A stretch of DNA of 64,000 nt from Agrostemma githago. Its lineage: Eukaryota > Streptophyta > Magnoliopsida > Caryophyllales > Caryophyllaceae. The DNA lies in assembly GCA_958450325.1 (NCBI GenBank), contig OY288245.1, positions 64,777,441-64,841,440 of the forward strand. Direction: 5' to 3'. The translations under genes were made by a program, and so were the position numbers. Numbering within the stretch: position 1 is the first letter of the stretch; the number at the start of each line of letters is the position of its first letter. The notes below the pieces were generated by a model. That model worked only from the letters and a program-made list of their open reading frames with translations. It was not told the DNA's origin and did no database searches. This document shows positions 1-12,699 of the stretch, one piece after another.

Positions 1-360
1 CCGCTTCGCGGCTCCGCCTAATCCAACCCTAAACCCTTATCCTTATTAAAGGTCACTAAACCCGCAACAAACTGAACCCTAAGAGGGTATTGGTGAACCC
101 TGTCGTGGATGTGATTTAAAGATGGAGCACCGAACCTTAAGAGTAGGGTACTACATAATACGGGACGGAAAAGGGTTTAGGGTTGGATTAGGCGTACCCG
201 CTACGCGGCTCCGCCTAATCCAACCCTAAACCCTTTTCCTTATTCAAGGTCACTAAACCCGCAACAAACTGAACCCTAAGAGGGTATTGGTGAACCCTGT
301 CGTGGATGTGATCCAAAGATGTGGCACTGAACCTTAAAAGTAGGGTACTGCGTAAGACGG

Positions 361-421
361 GACGGAAAAGGGTTTAGGGTTGGATTAGGCGGAGCCGCGT
401 AAACCCTTTTCCTTATTCAAG
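361..421 (+). repeat. 61-bp truncated monomer (first of 43 counted)
   Basis: This unit lacks body positions 86-197 (112 bp) and 24 bp of the palindrome. The junctions read GGCGGAGCCGCGTAAACCC in the palindrome and TTCAAGGACGG in the body. GGAGCCGCGTA is the reverse complement of the normal core TACGCGGCTCC, so the core is inverted relative to full monomers. An 11-bp stem (AAAAGGGTTTA/TAAACCCTTTT) remains. Starts of the 61-bp units: 361, 619, 3044, 4681, 6121, 7758, 9198, 14016, 17642, 19955, 20213, 26242, 26500, 28137, 28724, 29634, 30876, 31810, 35421, 38271, 41121, 42140, 43552, 45556, 48236, 49170, 50104, 51714, 52648, 53103, 54037, 54971, 55426, 56360, 56900, 57834, 58571, 59505, 60045, 60979, 61237, 62171, 63081. 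Those at 45556, 48236, 50104 and 51714 read GGACCCGCGTAAACCC instead. Confidence 0.93.
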
Positions 422-3400
422 GACGGAAAAGGGTTTAGGGTTGGATTAGGCGTACCCGCTACGCGGCTCCGCCTAATCCAACCCTAAACCCTTTTCCTTA
501 TTCAAGGTCACTAAACCCGCAACAAACTGAACCCTAAGAGGGTATTGGTGAACCCTGTCGTGGATGTGATCCAAAGATGTGGCACTGAACCTTAAAAGTA
601 GGGTACTGCGTAAGACGGGACGGAAAAGGGTTTAGGGTTGGATTAGGCGGAGCCGCGTAAACCCTTTTCCTTATTCAAGGACGGAAAAGGGTTTAGGGTT
701 GGATTAGGCGTACCCGCTACGCGGCTCCGCCTAATCCAACCCTAAACCTTTTTCCTTATTCAAGGTCACTAAACCCGCAACAAACTGAACCCTAAGAGGA
801 TATTGGTGAACCCAAACGTAGATGTGATTCAAAGATGGGGCACTGAACCTTAAGAGTAGAGTACTGCAAAAGACGGGACGGAAAAGGGTTTAGGGTTGGA
901 TTAGGCGAACCCGCTACGCGGCTCCGCCTAATCCAACCCTAAACCCTTTTCCTCATTCAAGGTCACTAAACCCGCAGCAAACTGAACCCTAAGAGGGTAT
1001 TGGTGAACCCTGTCGTGGATGTGATTCAAAGATGGGGCACTGAACCTTAAGAGTAGGGTACTACATAAGACGGGAAGGAAAAGGGTTTAGGGTTGGATTA
1101 GGCGTACCCGCTACGCTGCTTCGCCTAATCCAACCCTAAACCCTTTTCCATATTCAAGGTCACTAAACCCGCAACAAACTGAACCCTAAGAGGGTATTAG
1201 TGAACCCTGTCGTGGATGTGATTCAAAGATGGGGCACTGAACCTTAAGAGAACGGTACTGCATAAGACGAGACGGAAAAGGGTTTAGGGTTGGATTAGGC
1301 GGACCCGCCACGCGGCTCTGCCTAATCCAACCCTAAACCCTTATCCTTATTAAAGGTCACTAAACCCGCAACAAACTGAACCCTAAGAGGGTATTGGTGA
1401 ACCCTGTCGAGGATGTGATTCAAAGATGGGGCACTGAACCTTAAGAGTAGGGTACTGCATAAGACGGGATGGAAAAGGGTTTAGGGTTGGATTAGGCGGA
1501 CCCGCTATGCGGCTCCGCCTAATCCAACCCTAAACCTTTTTCCTTATTCAAGGTCACTAAACCCGCAACAAACTGAACCCTAAGAGGATATTGGTGAACC
1601 CAGTCGTGGATGTGATTCAAAGATGGGGCACTGAACCTTAAGAGTAGGGTACTGCATAAGACGGGACGGAAAAGGGTTTAGGGTTGGATTAGGCGAACCC
1701 GCTACGCGGCTCCGCCTAATCCAACCCTAAACCCTTTTCCTCATTCAAGGTCACTAAACCCGCAATAAACTGAACCCTAAGAGGGTATTGGTGAACCCTG
1801 TCGTGGATGTGATTTAAAGATGGGGCACTGAACCTTAAGAGTAGGGTACTACATAATACGGGACGGATAAGGGTTTAGGGTTGGATTAGGCGTACCCGCT
1901 ACGCGGCTCCGCCTAATCCAACCCTAAACCCTTTTCCTTATTCAAGGTCACTAAACCCGCAACAAACTGAACCCTAAGAGGGTATTGGTGAACCCTGTCG
2001 TGGATGTGATCCAAAGATGTGGCACTGAACCTTAAGAGTAGAGTACCGCATAAGACGGGACGGAAAAGGGTTTAGGGTTGGATTAGGCGGACCCTCTACG
2101 CGGCTCTGCCTAATCCAACCCTAAACCCTTTTCCTCATTCAAGGTCACTAAACCCGCAGCAAACTGAACCCTAAGAGGGTATTGGTGAACCCTGTCGTGG
2201 ATGTGATTCAAAGATGGGGCACTGAACCTTAAGAGTAGGGTACTACATAAGACGGGAAGGAAAAGGGTTTAGGGTTGGATTAGGCGTACCCGCTACGCTG
2301 CTTCGCCTAATCGAACCCTAAACCCTTTTCCTTATTCAAGGTCACTAAACCCGCAACAAACTGAACCCTAAGAGGGTATTAGTGAACCCTGTCGTGGATG
2401 TGATTCAAAGATGGGGCACTGAACCTTAAGAGAAGGGTACTGCATAAGACGAGACGGAAAAGGGTTTAGGGTTGGATTAGGCGGACCCGCCACGCGGCTC
2501 CGCCTAATCCAACCCTAAACACTTATCCTTATTAAAGGTCACTAAACCCGCAACAAACTGAACCCTAAGAGGGTATTGGTGAACCCTGTCGAGGATGTGA
2601 TTCAAAGATGGGGCACTGAACCTTAAGAGTAGGGTACTGCATAAGACGGGATGGAAAAGGGTTTAGGGTTGGATTAGGCGGACCCGCTACGCGGCTCCGC
2701 CTAATCCAACCCTAAACCTTTTTCCTTATTCAAGGTCACTAAACCCGCAACAAACTGAACCCTAAGAGGATATTGGTGAACCCAGTCGTGGATGTGATTC
2801 AAAGATGGGGCACTGAACCATAAGAGTAGGGTACTTTATAAGACGGGACGGAAAAGGGTTTAGGGTTGGATTAGGCGAACCCGCTACGCGGCTCCGCCTA
2901 ATCCAACCCTAAACCCTTTTCCTCATTCAAGGTCACTAAACCCGCAATAAACTGAACCCTAAGAGGGTATTGGTGAACCCTGTCGTGGATGTGATCCAAA
3001 GATGTGGCACTGAACCTTAAAAGTAGGGTACTGCGTAAGACGGGACGGAAAAGGGTTTAGGGTTGGATTAGGCGGAGCCGCGTAAACCCTTTTCCTTATT
3101 CAAGGACAGAAAAGAGTTTAGGGTTGGATTAGGCGTACCCGCTACGCAGCTCCGCCTAATCCAACCCTAAACCTTTTTCCTTATTCAAGGTCACTAAACC
3201 CGCAACAAACTGAACCCTAAGAGAATATTGGTGAACCCAGTCGTGGATGTGATTCAAAGATGGGGCACTGAACCTTAAGAGTAGAGTACCGCATAAGACG
3301 GGACGGAAAAGGGTTTAGGGTTGGATTAGGCGGACCCTCTACGCGGCTCTGCCTAATCCAACCCTAAACCCTTTTCCTTATTCAAGGTCACTAAACCCGC

Positions 3401-5160
3401 AACAAACTGAACCCTAAGAGGGTATTGGTGAACCCTGTCGTGGATGTGATTCAAAGATGGGGCACTGAACCTTAAGAGTAGGGTACTACATAAGACGGGA
3501 AGGAAAAGGGTTTAGGGTTCGATTAGGCGTACCCGCTACGCTGCTTCGCCTAATCCAACCCTAAACCCTTTTCCTTATTCAAGGTAACTAAACCCGCAAC
3601 AAACTGAACCCTAAGAGGGTATTGGTGAACCCTGTCGAGGATGTGATTCAAAGATGGGGCACTGAACCTTAAGAGTAGGGTACTGCATAAGACAGGACGA
3701 AAAAGGGTTTAGGGTTGGATTAGGCGGACCCGCTACTCGGCTCCGCCTAATCCAACCCTAAACCATTTTCCTTATTCAAGGTCAGTAAACCCGCAACAAA
3801 CTGAACCCTAAGAGGATATTGGTGAACCCAGTCTTGGATGTGATTCAAAGATGGGGCACTGAACCTTAAGAGTAGAGTACTGCATAAGACGGGACGGAAA
3901 AGGGTTTAGGGTTGAATTAGGCGAACCCGCTACGCGGCTCCGCCTAATCCAACCCTAAACCCTTTTCCTCATTCAACGTCACTAAACCCGCAACAAACTG
4001 AACCCTAAGAGGGTATTGGTGAACCCTGTCGTGGATGTGATTTAAAGATGGGGCACTGAACCTTAAGAGTAGGGTACTACATAATACGGGACGGAAAAGG
4101 GTTTAGGGTTGGATTAGGCGTACCCGCTACGCGGCTCCGCCTAATCCAACCCTAAACCCTTTTCCTTATTCAAGGTCACTAAACCCGCAACAAACTGAAC
4201 CCTAAGAGGGTATTGGTGAACCCTGTCGTGGATGTGATCCAAAGATGTGGCACTGAACCTTAAAAGTAGGGTACTGCGTAAGACGGGACGGAAAAGGGTT
4301 TAGGGTTGGATTAGGCGAACCCGCTACGCGGCTCCGCCTAATCCAACCCTAAACCCTTTTCCTCATTCAACGTCACTAAACCCGCAACAAACTGAACCCT
4401 AAGAGGGTATTGGTGAACCCTGTCGTGGATGTGATTTAAAGATGGGGCACTGAACCTTAAGAGTAGGGTACTACATAATACGGGACGGAAAAGGGTTTAG
4501 GGTTGGATTAGGCGTACCCGCTACGCGGCTCCGCCTAATCCAACCCTAAACCCTTTTCCTTATTCAAGGTCACTAAACCCGCAACAAACTGATCCCTAAG
4601 AGGGTATTGGTGAACCCTGTCGTGGATGTGATCCAAAGATGTGGCACTGAACCTTAAAAGTAGGGTACTGCGTAAGACGGGACGGAAAAGGGTTTAGGGT
4701 TGGATTAGGCGGAGCCGCGTAAACCCTTTTCCTTATTCAAGGACGGAAAAGGGTTTAGGGTTGGATTAGGCGTACCCGCTACGCGGCTCCGCCTAATCCA
4801 ACCCTAAACCTTTTTCCTTATTCAAGGTCACTAAACCCGCAACAAACTGAACCATAAGGGAATATTGGTGAACCCAGTCGTGGATGTGATTCAAAGATGG
4901 GGCACTGAACCTTAAGAGTAGAGTACCGCATAAGACGGGACGGAAAAGGGTTTAGGGTTGGATTAGGCGGACCCTCTACGCGGCTCTGCCTAATCCAACC
5001 CTAAACCCTTTTCCTTATTCAAGGTCACTAAACCCGCAACAAACTGAACCCTAAGAGGGTATTGGTGAACCCTTTCGTGGATATGATTCAAAGATCGGGC
5101 ACTGAATCTTAAGAGTAGGGTACTACATAAGACGGGAAGGAAAAGGGTTTAGGGTTCGAT

Positions 5161-6600
5161 TAGGCGTACCCGCTACGCTGCTTCGCCTAATCCAACCCTA
5201 AACCCTTTTCCTTATTCAAGGTAACTAAACCCGCAACAAACTGAACCCTAAGAGGGTATTGGTGAACCCTGTCGAGGATGTGATTCAAAGATGGGGCACT
5301 GAACCTTAAGAGTAGGGTACTGCATAAGACAGGACGGAAAAGGGTTTAGGGTTGGATTAGGCGGACCCGCTACGCGGCTCCGCCTAATCCAACCCTAAAC
5401 CATTTTCCTTATTCAAGGTCAGTAAACCCGCAACAAACTGAACCCTAAGAGGATATTGGTGAACCCATTCGTGGATGTGATTCAAAGATGGGGCACTGAA
5501 CCTTAAGAGTAGTGTACTGCATAAGACGGGACGGAAAAGGGTTTAGGGTTGGATTAGGCGAACCCGCTTCGCGGCTCCGCCTAATCCAACCCTAAACCCT
5601 TTTCCTCATTCAAGGTCACTAAACCCGCAACAAACTGAACCCTAAGAGGGTATTGGTGAACCCTGTCGTGGATGTGATTTAAAGATGGGGCACTGAACCT
5701 TAAGAGAAGGGTACTGCATAAGACGGGACGGAAAAGGGTTTAGGGTTGGATTAGGCGGACCCGCTACGCGGCTCCGCCTAATCCAACCCTAAACCTTTTT
5801 CCTTATTCAAGGTCACTAAACCCGCAACAAACTGAACCCTAAGAGGATATTGGTGAACCCAGTCGTGGATGTGATTCAAAGATGGGGCACTGAACCTTAA
5901 GAGTAGGGTACTACATAATACGGGACGGAAAAGGGTTTAGGGTTGGATTAGGCGTACCCGCTACGCGGCTCCGCCTAATCCAACCCTAAACCCTTTTCCT
6001 TATTCAAGGTCACTAAACCCGCAACAAACTGAACCCTAAGAGGGTATTGGTGAACCCTGTCGTGGATGTGATCCAAAGATGTGGCACTGAACCTTAAAAG
6101 TAGGGTACTGCGTAAGACGGGACGGAAAAGGGTTTAGGGTTGGATTAGGCGGAGCCGCGTAAACCCTTTTCCTTATTCAAGGACGGAAAAGGGTTTAGGG
6201 TTGGATTAGGCGTACCCGCTACGCGGCTCCGCCTAATCCAACCCTAAACCTTTTTCCTTATTCAAGGTCACTAAACCCGCAACAAACTGAACCCTAAGGG
6301 AATATTGGTGAACCCAGTCGTGGATGTGATTCAAAGATGGGGCACTGAACCTTAAGAGTAGAGTACCGCATAAGACGGGACGGAAAAGGGTTTAGGGTTG
6401 GATTAGGCGGACCCTCTACGCGGCTCTGCCTAATCCAACCCTAAACCCTTTTCCTTATTCAAGGTCACTAAACCCGCAACAAACTGAACCCTAAGAGGGT
6501 ATTGGTGAACCCTGTCGTGGATGTGATTCAAAGATGGGGCACTGAACCTTAAGAGTAGGGTACTACATAAGACGGGAAGGAAAAGGGTTTAGGGTTGGAT
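5161..6600 (+). repeat. 1,440-bp HOR, variant copy
   Basis: This segment has the same length and the same start monomer (CTACGCTGCTTCGCC) as the next two copies. Its internal order differs: the 61-bp unit is at offset 960 rather than 1157, and it contains a monomer with GGACCCTCTACGCGGCTCTG that the later copies lack. It looks like a related HOR rearranged by whole-monomer gain and loss. Confidence 0.8.
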
Positions 6601-8040
6601 TAGGCGTACCCGCTACGCTGCTTCGCCTAATCCAACCCTAAATCCTTTTCCTTATTCAAGGTAACTAAACCCGCAACAAACTGAACCCTAAGAGGGTATT
6701 GGTGAACCCTGTCGAGGATGTGATTCAAAGATGGGGCATTGAACCTTAAGAGTAGGGTACTGCATAAGACGGGACGGAAAAGGGTTTAGGATTGGATTAG
6801 GCGGACCCGCTACGCGGCTCCGCCTAATCCAACCCTAAACCATTTTCCTTATTCAAGGTCAGTAAACCCGCAACAAACTGAACCCTAAGAGGATATTGGT
6901 GAACCCAGTCGTGGATGTGATTCAAAGATGGGGCACTGAACCTTAAGAGTAGTGTACTGCATAAGACGGGACGGAAAAGGGTTTAGGGTTGGATTAGGCG
7001 AACCCGCTTCGCGGCTCCGCCTAATCCAACCCTAAACCCTTTTCCTCATTCAAGGTCACTAAACCCGCAACAAACTGAACCCTAAGAGGGTATTGGTGAA
7101 CCCTGTCGTGGATGTGATTTAAAGATGGGGCACTGAACCTTAAGAGTAGGGTACTACATAATACGGGACGGAAAAGGGTTTAAGGTTGGATTAGGCGTAC
7201 CCGCTACGCGGCTCCGCCTAATCCAACCCTAAACCCTTTTCCTTATTCAAGGTCACTAAACCCGCAACAAACTGAACCCTAAGAGGGTATTGGTGAACCC
7301 TGTCGTGGATGTGATCCAAAGATGTGGCACTGAACCTTAAAAGTAGGGTTTTGCGTAAGACGGGACGGAAAAGGGTTTAGGGTTGGATTAGGCGAACCCG
7401 CTACGCGGCTCCGCCTAATCCAACCCTAAACCCTTTTCCTCATTCAACGTCACTAAACCCGCAATAAACTGAACCCTAAGAGGGTATTGGTGAACCCTGT
7501 CGTGGATGTGATTTAAAGATGGGGCACTGAACCTTAAGAGTAGGGTACTACATAATACGGGACGGAAAAGGGTTTAGGGTTGGATTAGGCGTACCCGCTA
7601 CGCGGCTCCGCCTAATCCAACCCTAAACCTTTTTCCTTATTCAAGGTCACTAAACCCGCAACAAACTGAACCCTAAGTGGGTATTGGTGAACCCTGTCGT
7701 GGATGTGATCCAAAGATGTGGCACTGAACCTTAAAAGTAGGGTACTGCGTAAGACGGGACGGAAAAGGGTTTAGGGTTGGATTAGGCGGAGCCGCGTAAA
7801 CCCTTTTCCTTATTCAAGGACGGAAAAGGGTTTAGGGTTGGATTAGGCGTACCCGCTACGCGGCTCCGCCTAATCCAACCCTAAACCTTTTTCCTTATTC
7901 AAGGTCACTAAACCCGCAACAAACTGAACCCTAAGGGAATATTGGTGAACCCAGTCGTGGATGTGATTCAAAGATGGGGCACTGAACCTTAAGAGTAGAG
8001 TACCGCATAAGACGGGACGGAAAAGGGTTTAGGGTTGGAT
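6601..8040 (+). repeat. 1,440-bp HOR copy (7x197 + 61)
   Basis: This copy is nearly base-for-base the same as 8041-9480, with only scattered substitutions seen (for example GGGGCATT against GGGGCACT and CCTTTTTCC against CCCTTTTCC). Order: the GCTGCTTCG/AATCC monomer, GTCGAGG, the CAGTAAACCC/GGATATT monomer, the TTTAAAG/ACTACATAATAC monomer, the GATGTGG/TTTTGCG monomer, a second TTTAAAG monomer, a second GATGTGG monomer, the 61-bp unit at 7758, then the GGGAATATT/GTACCGC monomer. Confidence 0.9.
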
Positions 8041-9480
8041 TAGGCGTACCCGCTACGCTGCTTCGCCTAATCCAACCCTAAATCCTTTTCCTTATTCAAG
8101 GTAACTAAACCCGCAACAAACTGAACCCTAAGAGGGTATTGGTGAACCCTGTCGAGGATGTGATTCAAAGATGGGGCACTGAACCTTAAGAGTAGGGTAC
8201 TGCATAAGACGGGACGGAAAAGGGTTTAGGATTGGATTAGGCGGACCCGCTACGCGGCTGCGCCTAATCCAACCCTAAACCATTTTCCTTATTCAAGGTC
8301 AGTAAACCCGCAACAAACTGAACCCTAAGAGGATATTGGTGAACCCAGTCGTGGATGTGATTCAAAGATGGGGCACTGAACCTTAAGAGTAGTGTAATGC
8401 ATAAGACGGGACGGAAAAGGGTTTAGGGTTGGATTAGGCGAACCCGCTTCGCGGCTCCGCCTAATCCAACCCTAAACCCTTTTCCTCATTCAAGGTCACT
8501 AAACCCGCAACAAACTGAACCCTAAGAGGGTATTGGTGAACCCTGTCGTGGATGTGATTTAAAGATGGGGCACTGAACCTTAAGAGTAGGGTACTACATA
8601 ATACGGGACGGAAAAGGGTTTAAGGTTGGATTAGGCGTACCCGCTACGCGGCTCCGCCTAATCCAACCCTAAACCCTTTTCCTTATTCAAGGTCACTAAA
8701 CCCGCAACAAACTGAACCCTAAGAGGGTATTGGTGAACCCTGTCGTGGATGTGATCTAAAGATGTGGCACTGAACCTTAAAAGTAGGGTTTTGCGTAAGA
8801 CGGGACGGAAAAGGGTTTAGGGTTGGATTAGGCGAACCCGCTACGCAGCTCCGCCTAATCCAACCCTAAACCCTTTTCCTCATTCAACGTCACTAAACCC
8901 GCAACAAACTGAACCCTAAGAGGGTATTGGTGAACCCTGTCGTGGATGTGATTTAAAGATGGGGCACTGAACCTTAAGAGTAGGGTACTACATAATACGG
9001 GACGGAAAAGGGTTTAGGGTTGGATTAGGCGTACCCGCTACGCGGCTCCGCCTAATCCAACCCTAAACCCTTTTCCTTATTCAAGGTCACTAAACCCGCA
9101 ACAAACTGAACCCTAAGTGGGTATTGGTGAACCCTGTCGTGGATGTGATCCAAAGATGTGGCACTGAACCTTAAAAGTAGGGTACTGCGTAAGACGGGAC
9201 GGAAAAGGGTTTAGGGTTGGATTAGGCGGAGCCGCGTAAACCCTTTTCCTTATTCAAGGACGGAAAAGGGTTTAGGGTTGGATTAGGCGTACCCGCTACG
9301 CGGCTCCGCCTAATCCAACCCTAAACCTTTTTCCTTATTCAAGGTCACTAAACCCGCAACAAACTGAACCCTAAGGGAATATTGGTGAACCCAGTCGTGG
9401 ATGTGATTCAAAGATGGGGCACTGAACCTTAAGAGTAGAGTACCGCATAAGACGGGACGGAAAAGGGTTTAGGGTTGGAT
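8041..9480 (+). repeat. 1,440-bp HOR copy (7x197 + 61)
   Basis: This is the tandem neighbour of 6601-8040, with the same monomer order and its 61-bp unit at 9198. A partial third copy follows at 9481 and matches in register to about 10,195, where the array switches to block B1 monomers. Differences between copies are single bases, for example CTACGCAGC at about 8841 and AGTGTAATGC at about 8393. Confidence 0.9.
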
Positions 9481-10195
9481 TAGGCGTACCCGCTACGCTG
9501 CTTCGCCTAATCCAACCCTAAATCCTTTTCCTTATTCAAGGTAACTAAACCCGCAACAAACTGAACCCTAAGAGGGTATTGGTGAACCCTGTCGAGGATG
9601 TGATTCAAAGATGGGGCACTGAACCTTAAGAGTAGGGTACTGCGTAAGACGGGACGGAAAAGGGTTTAGGATTGGATTAGGCGGACCCGCTACGCGGCTC
9701 CGCCTAATCCAACCCTAAACCATTTTCCTTATTCAAGGTCAGTAAACCCGCAACAAACTGAACCCTAAGAGGATATTGGTGAACCCAGTCGTGGATGTGA
9801 TTCAAAGATGGGGCACTGAACCTTAAGAGTAGTGTACTGCATAAGACGGGACGGAAAAGGGTTTAGGGTTGGATTAGGCGAACCCGCATCGCGGCTCCGC
9901 CTAATCCAACCCTAAACCCTTTTCCTCATTCAAGGTCACTAAACCCGCAACAAACTGAACCCTAAGAGGGTATTGGTGAACCCTGTCGTGGATGTGATTT
10001 AAAGATGGGGCACTGAACCTTAAGAGTAGGGTACTACATAATACGGGACGGAAAAGGGTTTAAGGTTGGATTAGGCGTACCCGCTACGCGGCTCCGCCTA
10101 ATCCAACCCTAAACCCTTTTCCTTATTCATGGTCACTAAACCCGCAACAAACTGAACCCTAAGAGGGTATTGGTGAACCCTGTCGTGGATGTGAT
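9481..10195 (+). repeat. Partial 1,440-bp HOR copy at the block A/B boundary
   Basis: The segment matches 8041 onward at offset 1,440. At about 10,195 the older copy continues with GATCTAAAGATGTGG while this one continues with GATTCAAAGATGGGG, marking the switch into block B1. The break falls inside a monomer body but in register, as expected from homologous unequal exchange. Confidence 0.8.
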
Positions 10196-12699
10196 TCAAA
10201 GATGGGGCACTGAACCTTAAGAGTAGGGTACTGCATAAGACGGGACGGAAAAGTATTTTGGGTTGGATTAGGCGGACTCGCTACGCGGCTCCGCCTAATC
10301 CAACCCTAAACCACTTTCCTTATTCAAGGTCACTAAGCCCGCAACAAACTGAACCCTAAGAGGGTATTGGTGAACCCTGTCGTGGATGTGATTCAAAGAT
10401 GGGGCACTGAACCTTAAGAGTAGGGTACTGTATAAGACGGGACGGAAAAGGGTTTAGGGTTGGATTAGGCGAACCCGCTTCGCGGATCCGCCTTATCCAT
10501 CCCTAAACCCTTTTCCTTATTCAAGGACGGAAAAGGGTTTTGGGTTGGATTACGCGTACCTGCTACGTGGCTCCGCCTAATCCAACCCTAAACCCTTTTC
10601 CTTATTCAAGGTCACTAAACCCGGAACAAAATGAACCCTAAGAGGGTATTGGTGAACCCTGTCGTGGATGTGATTCAAAGATGGGGCACTGAACCTTAAG
10701 AGTAGGGTATTGCATAAGACGGGACGGAAAAGGGTTTAGGGTTGGATTAGGCGTACCCGCTACGCGGCTCCGCCTAATCCAACCATAAACCCTTTTCCTC
10801 ATTCAAGGTCACTAAACCCGCAACAAACTGAACCCTAAGAGGGTATTGGTGAACCCTGTCGTGGATGTGATTTAAATATGGGGCACTGAACCTTAAGAGT
10901 AGGGTACTACATAAGACGGGACGGAAAAGGGTTTAGGGTTGGATTAGGCGTACCCGCTACGCGGCTCCGCCTAATCCAACCCTAAACCCTTTTCCTTATT
11001 CAAGGTCACTAAACCCGCAACAAACTGAACCCTAAGAGGGTATTGGTGAACCCTGTCGTGGATGTGATTCAAAGATGGGGCACTGAACCTTAAGAGTAGG
11101 GTACTGCATAAGACGGGACGGAAAATTATTTTGGGTTGGATTAGGCGGACTCGCTACGCGGCTCCGCCTAATCCAACCCTAAACCACTTTCCTTATTCAA
11201 GGTCACTAAGCCCGCAACAAACTGAACCCTAAGAGGGTATTGGTGAACCCTGTCGTGGATGTGATTCAAAGATGGGGCACTGAACCTTAAGAGTAGGGTA
11301 CTGCATAAGACGGGACGGAAAAGGGTTTAGGGTTAGATTAGGCGAACCCGCTTCGCGGATCCGCCTTATCCATCCCTAAACCCTTTTCCTTATTCAAGGA
11401 CGGAAAAGGGTTTAGGGTTGGATTACGCGTACCTGCTACGTGGCTCCGCCTAATCCAACCCTAAACCCTTTTCCTTATTCAAGGTCACTAAACCCGCAAC
11501 AAAATGAACCCTAAGAGGGTATTGGTGAACCCTGTCGTGGATGTGATTCAAAGATGGGGCACTGAACCTTAAGAGTAGGGTATTGCATAAGACGGGACGG
11601 AAAAGGGTTTAGGGATGGATTAGGCGTACCCGCTACGCGGCTCCGCCTAATCCAACCATAAACCCTTTTCCTCATTCAAGGTCACTAAACCCGCAACAAA
11701 CTGAACCCTAAGAGGGTATTGGTGAACCCTGTCGTGGATGTGATTTAAATATGGGGCACTGAACCTTAAGAGTAGGGTACTACATAAGACGGGACGGAAA
11801 AGGGTTTAGGGTTGGATTAGGCGTACCCGCTACGCGGCTCCGCCTAATCCAACCCTAAACCCTTTTCCTTATTCAAGGTCACTAAACCCGCAACAAACTG
11901 AACCCTAAGAGGGTATTGGTGAACCCTGTCGTGGATGTGATTCAAAGATGGGGCACTGAACCTTAAGAGTAGGGTACTGCATAAGACGGGACGGAAAATT
12001 ATTTTGGGTTGGATTAGGCGGACTCGCTACGCGGCTCCGCCTAATCCAACCCTAAACCACTTTCCTTATTCAAGGTCACTAAGCCCGCAACAAACTGAAC
12101 CCTAAGAGGGTATTGGTGAACCCTGTCGTGGATGTGATTCAAAGATGGGGCACTGAACCTTAAGAGTAGGGTACTGCATAAGACGGGACGGAAAAGGGTT
12201 TAGGGTTGGATTAGGCGAACCCGCTTCGCGGATCCGCCTTATCCATCCCTAAACCCTTTTCCTTATTCAAGGACGGAAAAGGGTTTAGGGTTGGATTACG
12301 CGTACCTGCTACGTGGCTCCGCCTAATCCAACCCTAAACCCTTTTCCTTATTGAAGGTCACTAAACCCGCAACAAAATGAACCCTAAGAGGGTATTGGTG
12401 AACCCTGTCGTGGATGTGATTCAAAGATGGGGCACTGAACCTTAAGAGTAGGGTATTGCATAAGACGGGACGGAAAAGGGTTTAGGGATGGATTAGGCGT
12501 ACCCGCTACGCGGCTCCGCCTAATCCAACCATAAACCCTTTTCCTCATTCAAGGTCACTAAACCCGCAACAAACTGAACCCTAAGAGGGTATTGGTGAAC
12601 CCTGTCGTGGATGTGATTTAAATATGGGGCACTGAACCTTAAGAGTAGGGTACTACATAAGACGGGACGGAAAAGGGTTTAGGGTTGGATTAGGCGTAC
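10081..12699 (+). repeat. Block B1: 873-bp HOR in three tandem copies
   Basis: The 85-bp units start at 10441, 11314 and 12187, exactly 873 bp apart (4x197+85). Copies can be phased as 10081-10953, 10954-11826 and 11827-12699. Diagnostic features in each copy are a monomer with GTATTTTGGG or TTATTTTGGG in place of GGGTTTAGGG, a CACTAAGCCCGC monomer, an 85-bp unit followed by GGATTACGCGTACCTGC with CTACGTGG, an AACCATAAACCC monomer, and a GATTTAAATATGG monomer. Copies 2 and 3 share TTATTTTGGG and AGGGATGG while copy 1 has GTATTTTGGG, so 2 and 3 are probably the younger pair. Confidence 0.9.
10441..10525 (+). repeat. 85-bp truncated monomer (first of 52 counted)
   Basis: This unit keeps monomer positions 1-85 and lacks 86-197, so the palindrome is followed directly by the next monomer (TTCAAGGACGG junction). 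Its palindrome has a diagnostic right arm, GGATCCGCCTTATCCATCCC instead of GGCTCCGCCTAATCCAACCC, and the left side is usually GGCGAACCCGCTTCGCGG. Starts: 10441, 11314, 12187, 17360, 19673, 22835, 24299, 25960, 29179, 31528, 32462, 32941, 33223, 33505, 33984, 34660, 35139, 35679, 36158, 36834, 37510, 37989, 38529, 39008, 39684, 40360, 40839, 41379, 41858, 42791, 43270, 44401, 45077, 46208, 46884, 47757, 48888, 49822, 50756, 51235, 52366, 53755, 54689, 55881, 56618, 57355, 58289, 59026, 59763, 60500, 61692, 62799. None lies left of 10,441. The five at 17,360-25,960 keep CCAACCC instead of CCATCCC. Confidence 0.93.

Larger units (their letters stand above)
1..10195 (+). repeat. Block A: divergent monomers organised as a 1,440-bp HOR
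   Basis: This block contains only full-length monomers and 61-bp units. Diagnostic monomer types are: GATCCAAAGATGTGG, GATTTAAAGATGG with ACTACATAATACGGG, GTCGAGGATG, GAGGATATTGGTGAACCCAG, AAGGGAATATTGG with GTAGAGTACCGC, and CTACGCTGCTTCGCC. Spacings of the GATGTGGCAC marker are 258, 1440, 985, 1243, 394, 1440, 1243, 394, 1046 and 394 bp, each a sum of 197s and 61s. The 61-bp units are spaced 258, 2425, 1637, 1440, 1637 and 1440 bp. Organisation is irregular in the first 5 kb and becomes a regular 7x197+61 repeat further right. The window starts inside a palindrome core, so the array continues to the left. Confidence 0.9.
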
